A stretch of 6,725 nt of DNA, taken from DAOOKJ01 sp035385585 (GTDB lineage: Bacteria > Patescibacteriota > Minisyncoccia > UBA6257). The position numbers were made by a program, and so were the translations under genes. The notes under the pieces were generated by a model, which saw only the letters and a program-made list of their open reading frames with translations, was not told the DNA's origin and did no database searches. Location of the stretch: the NCBI GenBank assembly GCA_035385585.1, contig DAOOKJ010000015.1, positions 1 to 6,725 of the forward strand, read 5' to 3'. How positions within the stretch are numbered: position 1 is the stretch's first letter; each line of letters begins with the position of its first letter. This document shows, piece after piece, positions 5,340 through 6,725 of the stretch.

Positions 5340-6725
5340 ATGTACCATCCAAATAAATTTCAAAAAAAATACGAGCGATATTGGGCAAAAAATCATTTTG
5401 CTTTATTTAGGGCGCAAGATAATGTTAAAAAAGCAAAATTTTATATTTTAGATATGTTTCCCTATCCTTCAGGAGAGGGGCTTCATGTTGGCCATATTAA
5501 GGGATATACTGCCACTGATGTTTTGTCGCGCTTCTACCGAATGAAAAATTATAATGTCTTACACCCAATGGGTTGGGATGCTTTTGGGTTGCCGGCAGAA
5601 AATTACGCTTTGAAAATCAAAAAACCTCCCCAGGAAGCGGTTTTAAACAATATTAAGAAATTTAAAAAGCAGTGTCAGGAAATGGGATTTAGTTATGATT
5701 GGAGAAGGGAAATTAATACCACAGATCCGAATTATTATAAATGGACCCAGTGGATTTTCCTTCAATTATTTAAACATAATTTGGCTTATGAAGCCGAGGT
5801 GCCAGTTAACTGGTGCCCTTCGTGTAAAACCGTTTTGGCTGACGAAGAGGTGATTAACAATACTTGCGAGCGATGCGGCACCGAAGTAGAAAGAAAAAAA
5901 TTAAAGCAATGGCTTTTGAGAATCACGGCTTATGCCGAAAGGCTTTTAAAAGATTTGGATTTGCTGGACTGGCCGGAAAGCATTAAAACAATGCAAAAGA
6001 ATTGGATAGGAAAAAGCGAAGGAGTAGAAGTAGATTTTCGGATAGAAAATACAGAAGAGTATGTTAAAGTTTTTACTACCAGAATAGATACTATTTTTGG
6101 CGCCACTTATTTAATTTTGTCTCCGGAACATCCATTAACTGAAAAAATTACCTCTTTGAACTATCAAAAGGAAGTTGAGGATTATATAGCGCAGACCTCT
6201 CAAAAGTCAGAATTTGAAAGAATTAAGGAAACAAAGATAAAAACCGGAGTTTTTACCGGCGCTTATGCGATTAATCCGGCAAATAAAGAAAGAATTCCGG
6301 TTTGGATTTCTGATTATGTATTAATGAATTATGGCACTGGGGCGATAATGGGAGTACCGGCTCACGATAAAAGAGATTGGGATTTTGCCAAAACTTTCAG
6401 CTTGCCGATAAAAGAAGTAATTTCTTTAGACGGAAAAGAAAGTTTAGATTTGAAAGAACCATTTGAAGGCGAAGGGATATTAATTAATTCCGGCCCTTTT
6501 TGCGGCCGGCCATCAAAAGAAACGATTGAGCAAATAATGCTTTACACTGGCGGAAAAAAAACAGTTTGCTATAAATTAAGAGATTGGATTTTTTCCAGAC
6601 AAAGATATTGGGGAGAACCCATTCCGATCATAAAATGCGAGAAGTGTGGCAATGTGCCTTTAAAAGAAACTCAATTACCCTTAAGATTGCCTAAAATTAA
6701 AAAGTATGAACCAACTGGCACTTAT
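5340..6725 (+). CDS. leuS: Leucyl-tRNA synthetase, N-terminal 462 residues (3' end outside window)
   Basis: A cytoplasmic class Ia synthetase that charges tRNA-Leu. The reading frame is open from ATG 5340 to the window edge, 462 whole codons. The Rossmann domain opens with MFPYPSGEGLHVGH, in which HVGH at 49-52 is the ATP-binding HIGH motif. A zinc knuckle follows with C159, C162, C176 and C179. The CP1 editing domain, which hydrolyses mischarged tRNA-Leu, shows the threonine-rich TTRIDT at 246-251 and GTGAIMGVPAHDKRD near 332-346 with its conserved aspartate. After it come LRDWIFSRQRYWGEPIPI and a second Cys pair, C433 and C436. The KMSKS loop and the anticodon-binding domain would lie downstream. 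The start is supported by the typical YHPNKFQKKYERYW beginning and lies 106 nt after thrS. The Pro of the usual bacterial TTRPDT is Ile here. There is no frameshift in the visible part. Confidence 0.97.
   Translation, partial: MYHPNKFQKKYERYWAKNHFALFRAQDNVKKAKFYILDMFPYPSGEGLHVGHIKGYTATDVLSRFYRMKNYNVLHPMGWDAFGLPAENYALKIKKPPQEAVLNNIKKFKKQCQEMGFSYDWRREINTTDPNYYKWTQWIFLQLFKHNLAYEAEVPVNWCPSCKTVLADEEVINNTCERCGTEVERKKLKQWLLRITAYAERLLKDLDLLDWPESIKTMQKNWIGKSEGVEVDFRIENTEEYVKVFTTRIDTIFGATYLILSPEHPLTEKITSLNYQKEVEDYIAQTSQKSEFERIKETKIKTGVFTGAYAINPANKERIPVWISDYVLMNYGTGAIMGVPAHDKRDWDFAKTFSLPIKEVISLDGKESLDLKEPFEGEGILINSGPFCGRPSKETIEQIMLYTGGKKTVCYKLRDWIFSRQRYWGEPIPIIKCEKCGNVPLKETQLPLRLPKIKKYEPTGTY

Noticed and set aside
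5336..5341. TATTAT resembling a -10 element overlapping the leuS ATG (also at 182-187 for dnaE)
   Set aside because: Transcription would begin inside the coding sequence and lose the start codon; no -35 is properly spaced.
1..6725. Alternative genetic code (UGA as Gly or Trp, as in some Patescibacteria)
   Set aside because: No in-frame TGA occurs in dnaE, thrS or the visible leuS, and thrS terminates at TGA at the expected C-terminus.
1..6725. A novel defence, mobile or biosynthetic system
   Set aside because: All long frames are conserved housekeeping genes, and the spacers total under 300 nt with no unexplained coding capacity.

Overview
The window is a compact, AT-rich piece of a bacterial chromosome. 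It carries three information-processing genes in tandem on the + strand and the first codons of a fourth gene running the other way. The order is: the start of a ribonuclease HII gene on the - strand (1-67), a divergent promoter region (68-185), dnaE for the DNA polymerase III alpha subunit (186-3356), a 56-nt spacer, thrS for threonyl-tRNA synthetase (3413-5233), a structured 106-nt spacer, and leuS for leucyl-tRNA synthetase (5340 to the window edge, without its 3' half). No RNA gene, insertion sequence, CRISPR array or phage-like gene is visible.

The organism looks like a low-GC member of the Candidate Phyla Radiation (Patescibacteria, possibly a Parcubacteria-like lineage). This is inferred from slimmed protein architectures (a ThrRS with no TGS domain, a DnaE that ends after its OB fold), very short spacers, strong A/T preference at third codon positions, and weak or absent Shine-Dalgarno sequences. 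It is not proven, because no 16S gene or other marker is present. The genetic code appears standard: thrS ends in TGA and there are no in-frame TGAs in the genes.

Functionally, DnaE replicates the chromosome, and RNase HII removes RNA primers and misincorporated ribonucleotides. ThrRS and LeuRS charge tRNAs and both carry editing domains. All active-site motifs that fall within the window are intact. The genes are ordinary housekeeping genes.

The unexpected material is between the genes. The spacers before dnaE and leuS both carry tandem 7-nt units (TTTTGAM), four copies and two copies respectively. Each array stops exactly 9 nt before the ATG and is followed by nearly the same sequence (TTATYTATT, then ATGTA). 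A second, different 7-nt array starts at the thrS stop codon. A 14-bp hairpin sits between the two arrays in the thrS-leuS spacer. I see no previously undescribed multi-gene system; these heptad arrays are the strongest candidate for something worth following up.
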